The notes: generated by a model from the sequence alone, not told the origin. Shown: positions 33,778-43,288, counted from the first letter of the stretch. The stretch is DNA of 55,831 bases from Cyanobacteria bacterium HKST-UBA04 (GCA_020431915.1 JAGQHJ010000007.1:1-55831); one strand, 5' to 3'. Program-made: numbers and translations.

Positions 33778-34410
33778 CTACTCGTCCTTGGACGCTTGTT
33801 CAAACGGGTTAGGCGGGGTAACAGGCGGTTCCTCGTTCTGGCCACCACCGTCGTTTTGGTCCACCTCGTCGTCGTCCGGCGCCTTGCTAACCACCACCTG
33901 GGCAGCCCGGATCACCCGATCGTTGAGGGTATAACCATCCTTGTAGGTTTCCACAATCGTCCCGTCGTTGAAGTCTGCGGTCTCGATAAAACTCAGGGCT
34001 TCATGCAACTGCGGATCAAACGGCCGGCTGTCGGTATGGATCAGTTTCAGGCCAGCATGACCCAAAGCATCGTTTAGCTGCGAAGAAAGCATCTTGAAGC
34101 TTTTATACAGCATCTCCGGCTTGCTGTCTTCGTCCAGGTTTTTGAGGGCCAGCTTCAGGTTGTCCAATACCGGCAACAACGCCAGCATGGTCTGCTCGGC
34201 CCCGTATTTCAACAATTGCTCGCGCTCGGACGCCTGGCGTTTTCGAAAATTGTCGAAATCAGCAGCCAACCGCAAATACTGGTTGTTCAACTGCTCCAGC
34301 TCGGCCGCCACATCACCCGATGGTTGGCCAGATGCGGTTTGGGCGTCGGTCTCGCTGACGACTGTATCGGACTCTGTTTCCGAAGGAGACGAAGATTTTG
34401 GGGCATCCAT
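33778..34410 (-). CDS. grpE: Nucleotide exchange factor GrpE
   Basis: 210 residues from the ATG at 34410. An acidic disordered N-terminus (SESD/SETD-rich) leads to the long paired helix (AELEQLNNQYLRLAADFDNF) and the C-terminal beta domain with DSRPFDPQLHEALSF and DRVIRAAQVVVSKAP. GrpE speeds ADP release from DnaK and senses temperature. It is the first gene of the operon with dnaJ; no hrcA and no CIRCE inverted repeat are seen upstream. Four ATTGCC direct repeats lie in its leader. Confidence 0.96.
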   Translation of the reverse strand: MDAPKSSSPSETESDTVVSETDAQTASGQPSGDVAAELEQLNNQYLRLAADFDNFRKRQASEREQLLKYGAEQTMLALLPVLDNLKLALKNLDEDSKPEMLYKSFKMLSSQLNDALGHAGLKLIHTDSRPFDPQLHEALSFIETADFNDGTIVETYKDGYTLNDRVIRAAQVVVSKAPDDDEVDQNDGGGQNEEPPVTPPNPFEQASKDE

Positions 34411-34464
34411 AAGCACAAAGAACTCAATGCAGACAGCGACAGGACAGGCAACGCGCGCACCAGG

Positions 34465-34507
34465 CCTATTGCCTAGCCTATTGCCAGATCGATTGCCAAA
34501 TCGATTG
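34465..34507. repeat. Four 12-13-bp direct repeats in the grpE leader
   Basis: CCTATTGCCTAG, CCTATTGCCAGAT, CGATTGCCAAAT and CGATTG follow each other, 55-97 bp upstream of the grpE start. They could be operator sites for heat-shock control, since CIRCE is absent, or a slippage repeat. Confidence 0.55.
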
Positions 34508-34800
34508 TAAGGGCCGCCTTATTGTAAACCAAAGCCCCTAAACGCAGTAGGGCGATTCATCAGCTATAAGAAACCCTGGCAAAAGAGGTGAGCATCGTCT
34601 TTATCCCTATTATAGGGGGGAGGGGGCACCGGCCAGAAGAGGGGCCGCACACTATTAAGGTTTTCTTAAGGGTTTCTGCACCACCTGACCCAAACTGGGC
34701 CAACCCCCACCCCCCTCCCTACATCACCCCACCGAGCTTTGGCCGGCCACGACCCGCCCGAACTGGCCCATACGCCCCGCCCTGTAACAAGACGTAACAA

Positions 34801-34832
34801 ATTGATTGTTTATATAAAAATACTATCAAAAA
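34801..34832 (+). promoter_or_regulatory. AT-rich element upstream of gene at 35046
   Basis: ATTGATTGTTTATATAA then TATCAAAAA, with a 7-nt stretch between. The same ATTGTTTATATAA and TATCAAAAA boxes occur at 36011-36036 upstream of the sister gene at 36201. Distance to its gene is about 215 bp. Confidence 0.55.
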
Positions 34833-35045
34833 GCAGCCTTTTAACCGGTTTTATGCCTTTGGCAGGCTCCCCCTCCCCCCATGCCTTCCTTCCAAGGCCC
34901 TATCGAACGGGGATTGCCTGTAACAGTCACTTACTCGGAGTAGCGAACCACACGACGCTTACGTCCGCGCCCCTGCGGTTAACCCGGCCCCCATTTCCAC
35001 GCCGTACCGCCGCCAACAAGAGGCAGTTTTTACAAGGATTCGGCT

Positions 35046-35915
35046 ATGCCCACCATAGGCCCCATTGGACAACACCTGCACCAAACAATACTGCAAAACC
35101 TGAACCAGAATCAGGTGGGGCAGCCCCAAGGCCCTGCCGACGAAATAACCGCCACAGCCCTGTGGCTGATGGATGGCCAAGGCCCCGGCGAGTTGGTTAA
35201 CCTCAGCGAAGACTTAAACCCAGGTGCCGCCTACGAAAAAATGTTTTTGGGCCGTGATTTCGGCATCCGTTCGGGTATCTGGAACAAGATTTCGCTGGCC
35301 GTAACAGCCAACCTCGGCCTGGGCTTCTCGTTGGGCACGCTGGCCAGTGCCTTTGATGACGTGCAAGCCTATATCTCGGAAATGCAAGGCTATTTCGACG
35401 AAATCCCGGCCTCCATCCAGGGCCTGATTGGCAACGCCGAGAGCATGCTCGAAAGTATTGCCGGCTTTGTACAAGTGGTACTGCCCAAAGACGCCATATT
35501 GAGCATGGACGAGATTTTTGCCCTGCTCGGCGGGGATCGCAAAAAGAACACCCATGAGTCGGCCCAGGGTGCGTCAACACCCGTTAGCCAATTGGGCCAA
35601 GCCAATGCCGGCCTGGACAGTGCCCGAACCGGCCAACTTAAAACGTCTGCAGCCGGCGGGCTCAACAAAGGAGCCACGGCCTCGTTGGCCAAGGTATCGG
35701 CCCTGATCGCCTCAGCCAAACTGGACCCGAGACGGTCCGGCTACATTCTGGCCGAAGCCGCCAAATACCTGGCCGATGCCGAAGCACTCGCCGGCTTTAT
35801 GGGCAGCGCCACCGGCTCGGGTGGCCCGGCACTGAACGCTGAAATCAACAGCCTGAAACAAGAACTGTCCAACTTTGTGGGCGTCGACAACCCCTTCGCC
35901 AGCGGCAAGATGTAA
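35046..35915 (+). CDS. Hypothetical protein, tandem paralogous pair copy 1
   Basis: 289 residues, unrecognised. A mainly helical protein with a central amphipathic or hydrophobic block (about residues 83-145: ANLGLGFSLGTLASAFDDVQ, IPASIQGLIGNAESMLESIA, VVLPKDAILSMDEIFALLGG), a Ser/Gly/Ala-rich linker, and a helical end (ILAEAAKYLADAEALAGFMG). No clear signal peptide. The next gene has the same layout with the equivalents LAFTLNGFAK, IGKAQRLLSSIVNLVGAVLP and IHLLLSDGRHNT. An AT-rich element lies upstream of both. Function unknown. Confidence 0.72.
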   Translation: MPTIGPIGQHLHQTILQNLNQNQVGQPQGPADEITATALWLMDGQGPGELVNLSEDLNPGAAYEKMFLGRDFGIRSGIWNKISLAVTANLGLGFSLGTLASAFDDVQAYISEMQGYFDEIPASIQGLIGNAESMLESIAGFVQVVLPKDAILSMDEIFALLGGDRKKNTHESAQGASTPVSQLGQANAGLDSARTGQLKTSAAGGLNKGATASLAKVSALIASAKLDPRRSGYILAEAAKYLADAEALAGFMGSATGSGGPALNAEINSLKQELSNFVGVDNPFASGKM

Positions 35916-36010
35916 CAAGATTAACAGGCTTAACACCCTGCGCTGCATAGGCATAGGCACCCTGGAGAGACACGCCGCCCAAAACAGTCGCTGCAAGCAG
36001 CGCCTTATTT

Positions 36011-36036
36011 ATTGTTTATATAATTTTATCAAAAAA
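36011..36036 (+). promoter_or_regulatory. AT-rich element upstream of gene at 36201
   Basis: ATTGTTTATATAA (36011-36023) and TATCAAAAAA (36027-36036) repeat the two boxes found at 34805-34832, with a 3-nt gap here. About 165 bp before the start at 36201. Confidence 0.55.
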
Positions 36037-36200
36037 TAGACTTGGTTGGGTTTCATGCCGATACCCCCCCTCTTTTCTCCCGCCACAAATTTAGTGTGTC
36101 CATCGCCCTTACAAGTGCCCGCGTCCAACGGATAATCCCCGTTGCAACGCAGCGTTGGTCTAACGCGTATCCCTTATCGTGTTGAGTGTGTCCCCCCCCC

Positions 36201-37115
36201 ATGAACCTGTTCCAGTCTTCGGTAACGGCTTATACGCCCTATGCCTCAAATCCGTATCAACCGGTTACCTCCACCCCAGCAAACCCAAAACCGCCCCAAA
36301 AACCGGCGGCTTTTCCCATGACGGCCAGCCCCTCCGGGGACACCGATCCGATGGCCCTGTTCTCTTCGACCACCCCCCAGGCGGCGGATACCCTTTCCCC
36401 AGACACGCGCCTCCAAATGAAGCTGGCCAACCTGGCGATAGCCGATGCCCAGTTTCACGACGCGGCATGGAAACGGATTGACCGGGCCCTGAGCTACCAG
36501 ACCATGGCCGGGCTGGCCTTTACCTTGAATGGCTTTGCCAAACTGTACTCGGACACCGAGGCCTGGATTGAGACGCTGGTCAATACGTTTGGCCAGGATG
36601 AACTCCCCCCGGCCGCCGCGGCCATGATCGGCAAGGCCCAGCGACTGCTGTCGAGCATCGTCAACCTCGTCGGGGCGGTTCTGCCCAAATCGGTATCGGT
36701 CGAGGATATTCATTTGCTGCTGAGCGACGGCCGACACAACACCAGCAACCGTCTTGACGGCAGTTTTGGGGGTAGTCTTGGGGGCAGCTCGTCGACACCA
36801 ACAGGCACTGGCCCGTTAAACCAGTTGGCCGAGACTACGGCCACCCCCGCCAGCAACATGCAGCAGAAAGAAAAGGGCGCTGACGGATTCCGTACCCTTA
36901 TCGCCACCCTCGTCAACACCGCCCACCGACTGATGGATCAAGCCGACCAGGACATCCGGCTTTCATCTGGCTACCAGCTGTCCATCGAGGCCATACTGAC
37001 CCAGGCCGAGCAGGTGGCCGTGTTTCTGGCCACCATGCAGACCGACGGCATGGAAGGCCAGCTCGTCGGCCAGGCCCAAGCTCGGCTGGCCCGGCTCGGC
37101 TCCCCCAACCGCTAA
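36201..37115 (+). CDS. Hypothetical protein, tandem paralogous pair copy 2
   Basis: 304 residues from the ATG at 36201; a GTG at 36186 is possible. A run of nine C residues (36192-36200) abuts the ATG and replaces the usual ribosome binding site. The Pro/Ser/Thr-rich N-terminus is followed by helical segments (LQMKLANLAIADAQFH, TMAGLAFTLNGFAKLYSD) and the block RLLSSIVNLVGAVLPKSVSV, then IHLLLSDGRHNT. A Ser/Gly linker precedes a helical end with AEQVAVFLATMQT. The order and spacing match copy 1 at 35046. No known family; function unknown. Length change in the C-run could alter translation. Confidence 0.7.
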   Translation: MNLFQSSVTAYTPYASNPYQPVTSTPANPKPPQKPAAFPMTASPSGDTDPMALFSSTTPQAADTLSPDTRLQMKLANLAIADAQFHDAAWKRIDRALSYQTMAGLAFTLNGFAKLYSDTEAWIETLVNTFGQDELPPAAAAMIGKAQRLLSSIVNLVGAVLPKSVSVEDIHLLLSDGRHNTSNRLDGSFGGSLGGSSSTPTGTGPLNQLAETTATPASNMQQKEKGADGFRTLIATLVNTAHRLMDQADQDIRLSSGYQLSIEAILTQAEQVAVFLATMQTDGMEGQLVGQAQARLARLGSPNR

Positions 37116-37198
37116 CCCATTGGCACATCACCCTTAAAACGCCACGCACGCAATTGGCTCGATTAAAGCATGCGGGTTGTGTAGAATGGTATTCATAC

Positions 37199-37228
37199 GT
37201 CTTTAGGCGTCTTTGGGCGTCTTTACGC
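37199..37228. repeat. Three 10-bp tandem repeats upstream of rseP
   Basis: CGTCTTTAGG, CGTCTTTGGG and CGTCTTTACG are contiguous and lie about 100-130 bp before the rseP start. A TAGAAT box at 37181-37186 just upstream could be a -10 element. Confidence 0.65.
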
Positions 37229-37328
37229 GCCAGAAAGTCTGCACCCCCTCCCCAAGCAGTCTTTCTCCTACAGGTTTAAAGCACGTGCCCGTTTCAGGTT
37301 GAACAAGTTTTAAGGTAATGGCTTCCCG

Positions 37329-38570
37329 ATGCAAACCCTCTTGAACCACGAGTGGCTCCCCATTTTTTTGATGGTGGCAGCCGTCACCTTTGCGTACCTA
37401 ATTGTTCCCGGTTTCCATGGGTATTTCCAGATGCTGCTGCTGATCAGCATCCTCGTCATTGCCCATGAACTGGGGCACTTCTGGGTTGCCAAGCGCTGCG
37501 GGGTAAAGGTGGAGCGCTTTGGCTTCGGCCTGCCCATCGGGCCCGCCATATGGCAGAAACAAGTGGGCGAGACCACCTATTGCCTTCACCCGGTACTGCT
37601 CGGCGGCTACGTATCGTTTCCCGACGACGAACCCGACAACGACCTGCCCAAGGATTCTCCCAGACGGTTTGAGAACCAGCCGGTATTGAACCGGGCCGCC
37701 ATTGCCATTGCCGGGGTAACGGTCAACTTTATTCTGGGGTATGTGTTCATGCTCATCGTCCTGCTGGGATGGGGCGAGCCGGATGTCCTGGTCAAGGTCC
37801 ACGAGTTTGTCAGTCCCAACACCCCGGCTGCAACAGCCGGCTTTCAACCCGACGACGTTTTTCTGAAAATGGACGGGCAGCGTGTTTCCTTTACCCGCTT
37901 TGATGAATACAAGGCCTACCTTGAAGCCCACAAGAACCAGCCGGTTCATTTCACCGTCAAGCGAGGTGACCAAATCGTGGCACTGACCGCCAGCCCCAAC
38001 GCGGAGGGGATTCTCGGTTTTGTACCCGCCGTGCAGTACATGTTCGTTCCTCTCGACAACCCGCTTCAGGGAGTCGTGCGGGCCTATACCTTCCTTTATG
38101 AAAAAATGGAACAGCAGTTCCACGCCATTGGCCGAATCGTTCAGGGGGATGAAACCCTAAAGCAGTCCCTGAGCGGCCCGATTGGTATCGTCAAGGAAGG
38201 CGGCGACTACATCTCCCAATTCGGTTTTCCTTTCGGACTGATGATTTCGGCCCTGCTCAGCGTCATGCTGGCTATCATCAATATCCTGCCCGTCCCCATG
38301 CTCGATGGCGGGCACCTGCTGTTTCTGGCCATCGAGGCCATCAAGGGCCGCCCCGTCAACAAGGCCCTGCAGGAACGCCTGGTGCAAGTGTGCTTTGTGA
38401 TGCTGATGGGGCTGATGGTGTTCATTATGTGGAACGACATCAACAAGTACTTTTTATCGGAATGGCTTGACAAAGAACCTGGCAAACCGCAGCAAACGCA
38501 GCCAAATGATTCCAAAAGCCCACAAAAATCAACGGTTCAGGCACATCCGGCAACCGAATCCGTCCGGTAA
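37329..38570 (+). CDS. rseP: RseP-type site-2 intramembrane metalloprotease
   Basis: 413 residues. Site-2 proteases cut transmembrane anchors, such as anti-sigma factors, with a zinc ion in the membrane. ILVIAHELGHFW carries the HExxH (residues 46-50), and NILPVPMLDGGHLL supplies the third ligand Asp326. A single PDZ domain lies at about residues 155-225 (FVSPNTPAATAGFQPDDVFL). Four helices or so, and a polar Gln/Ser/Pro tail. No anti-sigma gene or bamA-like operon is adjacent here; substrates unknown. Confidence 0.93.
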   Translation: MQTLLNHEWLPIFLMVAAVTFAYLIVPGFHGYFQMLLLISILVIAHELGHFWVAKRCGVKVERFGFGLPIGPAIWQKQVGETTYCLHPVLLGGYVSFPDDEPDNDLPKDSPRRFENQPVLNRAAIAIAGVTVNFILGYVFMLIVLLGWGEPDVLVKVHEFVSPNTPAATAGFQPDDVFLKMDGQRVSFTRFDEYKAYLEAHKNQPVHFTVKRGDQIVALTASPNAEGILGFVPAVQYMFVPLDNPLQGVVRAYTFLYEKMEQQFHAIGRIVQGDETLKQSLSGPIGIVKEGGDYISQFGFPFGLMISALLSVMLAIINILPVPMLDGGHLLFLAIEAIKGRPVNKALQERLVQVCFVMLMGLMVFIMWNDINKYFLSEWLDKEPGKPQQTQPNDSKSPQKSTVQAHPATESVR

Positions 38571-38972
38571 ACCTCATCCGGTTATTCGGCAATTTTCTTC
38601 CGGCCTGGGTTTCATTTACCTAGGTCGGTACTCAAGCCATCGACAACCAGCACCCCTTCATAAACCGGGCCTCAGGCCATGCCCGAAGGATGTACAGCGT
38701 ATTTCCACAGCATATTAGCCTTATGCGCCTGTAACAGCCCGCTATTGAGCGGTTTCGATGTTTTTGTTAGCCTGTATCGTCCAATCTATCAACTTAATCT
38801 GCTCCTTCCAGCCGTTCCGCCCACTAACGCCCTGGCCCATGACGTCTTAATGCTTGTCCATCCGCGACAATACAAAACGTTTCGCTAGCCCCCCCTCTGT
38901 CTCTCTCTGTACGTGCTGTCCGTGCCCCCGGCAGCAGACACAACCACTTTCGAATAAGGGAATACAGTTTCA
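38571..38972. other. Intergenic region between rseP and the GH13-like gene
   Basis: 402 bp with no supported gene. A small hairpin (CCGCT at 38739-38743, AGCGG at 38748-38752) followed by a T-rich run could end the rseP transcript. The giant downstream gene has AAGGG at 38956-38960 ahead of its start. I see no strong promoter. Confidence 0.45.
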
Positions 38973-41900
38973 ATGATACGATTCGACCCGATTGAATCGA
39001 CCCGGCTTGTTCAGCCCCCCAACCCGCGCCTGCGTTCACAACCAACCGCGACCAAACACCCCCAGTTTTCCGGCTACCGCATCAGGCCCGACGGGGTCTG
39101 GCTGTTCTATCCTGGCCATCACCCCGATGGAGCCGGCAGCCCCAAGCTTCGGGTCGACTACCGCCTGGGCCGGGACGAAGAGGGCGAACCGCCCCGCTCA
39201 ATCGACATGGACTGGAACGACCAGAGGGGCCAATGGGAGCTGCCTGCATCGGTCAAGCTGAGCACGACCAAGGACCTGTCCTACCGCATTATCGAAACCA
39301 AAAACGATTCGAAAACCAACGAGCCCAAGGAACGGGTATTGCTGGACTGGGCATACCGAAACAAGCACCCCGAAGACAACCTGATGTACAACATCGTCCC
39401 GAGGCATTCCAAGGACCCTTGCAGCATCGGCCCTGTCCTGCTCAACTTTCCCGACGCCCTGGTTAACGAAGATCAGCTTTCGACCCTGATGACCCACAAG
39501 GACCAGGGAGATACCCTGGTTTACAAACGAAACGGCTTCAACAGCTTCGGGGGCGACGAGACCGGCCGGCCATTCATCAACCGCATCTGTCGGCAAATGG
39601 GCTTCGTGGGGGTCGAAGACCGGCCCATTATCGGGGGCGACCGTCTCAGCTCGCACGGGTACTGGACCAACAACCTCTTCCAGCTCAACCCCCGCATCTC
39701 CAGCCCGCAAGCCTTCGAACAGGTGGCCATGGACATGCTGGAGAACGGCGGCAAGTGGTTTTTTGACGGGGCATTTGTCAACGAAGGCCTGAACGGGATT
39801 CATTACCTAAGCAACCTGTACTGGAAAGAAAGCTCGCCTTACCTCGACTGGTTTGACTACGGCGAATTGAACCAGTTTCCTCATGAGCCCCTGAAACTGG
39901 GCATTTTACCAACCAAACCCGATCCCCAGACGGGAGATGACGTGATTGACGACCACGCCTGGGACGTCCGGTTTGTTGCACCCCATAACACCAACAACCC
40001 CGAAGCACCCCATTACGTTGAGCTTTACGATCCGCGCATCGAGGACGAGCAAGGCCGACTTCGTCCCAACCCGAATCTGGATTTCTTGACCAGCTACCAA
40101 AGCAGTGTACAGCACTACCGTTTCCCCATCTCGGCCAGCGAGCATGCCGAAAAAACCCGCAAGCTCGAAGATGCCCGCAAGATTGAAAACCCGGTTCAGC
40201 GGCTACGAACCGAAAAACGACTCAAGCGCGAATGGCACAACTTCTCCTTCGACATCAGCGCCACGGATTTTGCCGGACGCAAGTGGGATGGGCAACGCGA
40301 CGTGGTGCGGTTGAACATGAAAAACAAGGACGTGGTCAACTACCTGCGGTCGGCCATGTGGTACTGGGGCGACAAGCTGATGCGCCTGTACACGGCCAAC
40401 ATTGCCACGGCCCTGAACCAGCGCCCGGAAATGCCGAAGTCTTTGGAAGCGGCTCTGGCCCACCCTGAAAAAGTGGTGGCGGCCGTCAACGCCATTACCA
40501 AACCCGAACTGGGGGCCGAGGGCTTGCTGCCTGCCCTGAACCGGGGCGAAGAAAACCCGATTACCGCCGAAAAGGTGACCCAGGTTCTTCAAGACTACAA
40601 GACCAAAATGAAGGACCATACCCAAAACGCGGCTATGCGGGTTGTCGACGACATGGTAGAGCACTTCCCCCTGGAAACCCTACCGGCCCCGCCCATGCTG
40701 CAAACCGTCCTGATGAACCCAGCCTTGAAAAAAGCCCTGAATCTGGGCCCCAAAAGCTGGTGGCATGACGTGCTCAGCTGGGTAACCTACCCCGTTGCCC
40801 TGATTGCCAAGGCGTTCAACCCCAAAATTGATACGAACAGCTGGTTCCGTCACAAATCCTTCTCCAAGCATCTGGAGGAAAAACTCCGTCACGATTTCAT
40901 GACGGGTCTCAGCGATGAGGCGCGCCGCAAGCTGCGCGACCCGGAAGTGGAACACCTGTTTTTTGAGCAGGTCGGCCGAAGCATTATGCTGAGCCTGCTG
41001 ACGGGCCTGCCGGTAAAACCAGGCCAGGATCTGGATCGTCAGCAGTTTATGGCTGCCTACGCCAAGCATTTGCCAGGCCACATTACCATGTCCCCGCCAG
41101 ATTTGGCTGCTAGCCGCCTGGCCGCCTTTTTGCGCGACCAGCTTGACCTGCTCAACACCAAACCCCTTATCGAATACCTGGAACGCGAGCTCAAGCCCAT
41201 TCAGCCCGAAGCCGCCGTCGTGGCCAAGCTGATTTGTAACGAACGCCGTTTTGGCACCCACCTTCGCGTGGACGCCGCCAAGGAAATCGGCGACATGGAT
41301 CGGGTCCGCAACATCCCCGACATCCACGACCCGCAGCGCACCAACTATTCCAGCACCAACATGACCCGGGTCTTCCGCGAAGAGCTGGCCAATGCCGAAA
41401 GCGCCCTGAGCCATATCGCCGACGGCCTGCGCCAGGCCTTCCAGGGTGCCATCATCAAACCCGAGCTGACGGACTTCAACCAGTTCATTTCGCCGGCCAG
41501 CGGCAACGCCGACGACATTGCCCACCGCGAAATCCTGCCGGAATTCGTCAAGCGAAGCGGCTTTAACGGGGTCCCCAACATGCGCTGGTTCTTCCAATCG
41601 TTTATGGGCCTGCACGTCGCCAGCAAACCCGACGAAGAATTCCACGCCCAGCTGAGCCCGGCCCAGTACCTAGCCCAGCGTATCAAGCCCTTTGTAACGG
41701 TCATGCCGATGAACAACGTGCTGTTCTTCCAGAACATGAACAGCAGCCATGACTACCCGACCGCCACGTTCAACCTCTTCCAGCACAATCTGCTCTTCCG
41801 GTACGACTACATGAGCTTCGTCAAGCTGGTCCCCGAGTCCGACGATCTCAAAGCCCAGCCCCGCGATTTTTCTACCCTAACCCTCCGCGAGCTGCAGCAC

Positions 41901-43226
41901 AAACCCCAGGTACGCTTCCTGCTGGGCGACAGCCGCATTCCCGATGCTGCCTTCGACAAGCTGATCCAGCTACTCGGTACCAAAGCCAAAAAAGAGTTGT
42001 TCAGCCGCGAAGTCAAACACCACTTCCTGCACAACTATGTCAAGGTAACAGCCTCCCCCTTCCCGGTCGGTATCAAGGCCCAGTATGCAGATGAGGCAGC
42101 CCGTATCATTACCCCCGAGGAATTGGGCCTGAGCGTGGCCGATCACGCCCAGCTCTTCAAGGCCTTCAAGATCCTGATGACCGAGCCGTCGGAAGTAAAA
42201 TGCCAGCGCGGCACCCTGAGCAACCGGGTCCATGAACTGGCCAATGCCGCCGAAGGTTCGGCCGTGCTGAACAACCTGGCCCAAACCATGCAACTACCCG
42301 CCAAGCAGGCCCAGCAGGTGGCCCAACAGGTGGCCCTGGTATTTGACAAAGGGTTCTGGGATTTCGAGCACCTGTCCCTGACCCCCAGACAACAGCGATG
42401 GCTGGGCTACCAACAGGTGGACTACGTCATTGACTGGGTCGTTGATCGCCTGGATGTCCCTACCCTGAAAAACGACGTACAACTGCGTCGCCGCTACAAA
42501 CAGGCCCTGTTTAACCACACCATTGAACCGGCCCTCAAGCAGTTCGAACGCCTGGCAGCCCTTCAGGTGGCCATTCCCGGCGACCCCACCATTTATCTGC
42601 CCGACCTGCTCGGCCAGGCCGGCGGCGAAGACATCAAGAACATGTACCTGGGCAACCGGGAACTGATTCGCCATGACTGGCTGAAAACCAATCCGCTCAT
42701 CGCCCGACATTTCCAGGCCTTGTCGGGTATCCTGCGCCAGCGTTATGAAAACCACGTCCTGAACAACGGGTCCTTCGTACTGCCCGTCAACCCCAAGGAA
42801 GGCGACGACAACTCGGTCCCCAACCAGTTCCTGAACGACACCGGGGTGTTGCCCTTTATCCGCGACAACGGCACGGACCAGGTCATCGCGCTGATCAACA
42901 CCGGCAAACCCGAAAACCACTGGGAAACCTTTGACCGGGGGGTTGTCAGCCCCACCTACGCCCATCTCGACATCCGGCAGGATGTGGCCAAGAATTACAA
43001 GCTTCCCCTGAAACGCTTGTCCATCAAACCAGGCACCGTCTACCAGGCCACCGACCATGAAACCACTCCCAACGACCGGTGGTATGTGGTCAACAGCCAC
43101 TACGAGCTGGTCAAACTCATCGACGGCCGCCCCAGTGACCAGGGTATTGATATCCAGACAGCCCGGACCCTGAGACGAGTCGATCCGAAGGCCGCAGGCA
43201 CCCCGAGCAGCAGTTTGTCAGCCTAA
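38973..43226 (+). CDS. Giant GH13-like alpha-glucan protein (1,417 residues)
   Basis: The first 180 residues include FSGYRIRPDG and strands like a CBM48-type starch-binding module. A GH13-like barrel seems to follow: KWFFDGAFVNEGLNGIHY (region I area, Asp265), WDGQRDVVRLNMKNKDVVNY, and NMNSSHDYPTA (region IV area, His926-Asp927). The expected nucleophile motif x-R-x-D appears to be MRLYT (Arg471-Leu-Tyr473), so Asp may be missing. The region of 500-1,350 is long, helical and unfamiliar. No signal peptide, so cytoplasmic. It may bind or restructure glycogen, or be a pseudoenzyme. AAGGG at 38956-38960 supports the start. Confidence 0.6.
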   Translation: MIRFDPIESTRLVQPPNPRLRSQPTATKHPQFSGYRIRPDGVWLFYPGHHPDGAGSPKLRVDYRLGRDEEGEPPRSIDMDWNDQRGQWELPASVKLSTTKDLSYRIIETKNDSKTNEPKERVLLDWAYRNKHPEDNLMYNIVPRHSKDPCSIGPVLLNFPDALVNEDQLSTLMTHKDQGDTLVYKRNGFNSFGGDETGRPFINRICRQMGFVGVEDRPIIGGDRLSSHGYWTNNLFQLNPRISSPQAFEQVAMDMLENGGKWFFDGAFVNEGLNGIHYLSNLYWKESSPYLDWFDYGELNQFPHEPLKLGILPTKPDPQTGDDVIDDHAWDVRFVAPHNTNNPEAPHYVELYDPRIEDEQGRLRPNPNLDFLTSYQSSVQHYRFPISASEHAEKTRKLEDARKIENPVQRLRTEKRLKREWHNFSFDISATDFAGRKWDGQRDVVRLNMKNKDVVNYLRSAMWYWGDKLMRLYTANIATALNQRPEMPKSLEAALAHPEKVVAAVNAITKPELGAEGLLPALNRGEENPITAEKVTQVLQDYKTKMKDHTQNAAMRVVDDMVEHFPLETLPAPPMLQTVLMNPALKKALNLGPKSWWHDVLSWVTYPVALIAKAFNPKIDTNSWFRHKSFSKHLEEKLRHDFMTGLSDEARRKLRDPEVEHLFFEQVGRSIMLSLLTGLPVKPGQDLDRQQFMAAYAKHLPGHITMSPPDLAASRLAAFLRDQLDLLNTKPLIEYLERELKPIQPEAAVVAKLICNERRFGTHLRVDAAKEIGDMDRVRNIPDIHDPQRTNYSSTNMTRVFREELANAESALSHIADGLRQAFQGAIIKPELTDFNQFISPASGNADDIAHREILPEFVKRSGFNGVPNMRWFFQSFMGLHVASKPDEEFHAQLSPAQYLAQRIKPFVTVMPMNNVLFFQNMNSSHDYPTATFNLFQHNLLFRYDYMSFVKLVPESDDLKAQPRDFSTLTLRELQHKPQVRFLLGDSRIPDAAFDKLIQLLGTKAKKELFSREVKHHFLHNYVKVTASPFPVGIKAQYADEAARIITPEELGLSVADHAQLFKAFKILMTEPSEVKCQRGTLSNRVHELANAAEGSAVLNNLAQTMQLPAKQAQQVAQQVALVFDKGFWDFEHLSLTPRQQRWLGYQQVDYVIDWVVDRLDVPTLKNDVQLRRRYKQALFNHTIEPALKQFERLAALQVAIPGDPTIYLPDLLGQAGGEDIKNMYLGNRELIRHDWLKTNPLIARHFQALSGILRQRYENHVLNNGSFVLPVNPKEGDDNSVPNQFLNDTGVLPFIRDNGTDQVIALINTGKPENHWETFDRGVVSPTYAHLDIRQDVAKNYKLPLKRLSIKPGTVYQATDHETTPNDRWYVVNSHYELVKLIDGRPSDQGIDIQTARTLRRVDPKAAGTPSSSLSA

Positions 43227-43288
43227 TACGGATTTCCAGAGGGCCTATTCAAGCCAATTGAATACGATAGTCCCTTGAATATAAGCCC

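Larger units (their letters stand above)
34411..35045. other. Intergenic region with two regulatory candidates
   Basis: About 635 bp between grpE (minus) and the unknown gene at 35046 (plus). It holds four direct repeats at 34465-34507 and an AT-rich element at 34801-34832. Other small open frames here (34588-34797, 34739-35200) show no support. GC homopolymer runs occur at 34615-34625 and 34705-34720. Confidence 0.5.

Noticed and set aside
34417..34600. CIRCE heat-shock operator before grpE
   Set aside because: The TTAGCACTC...GAGTGCTAA inverted repeat is absent; only direct repeats are found.
34588..35200. Two plus-strand frames in the grpE upstream region
   Set aside because: Pro/Arg-rich with no ribosome binding site or motif; they only cross promoter-like DNA.
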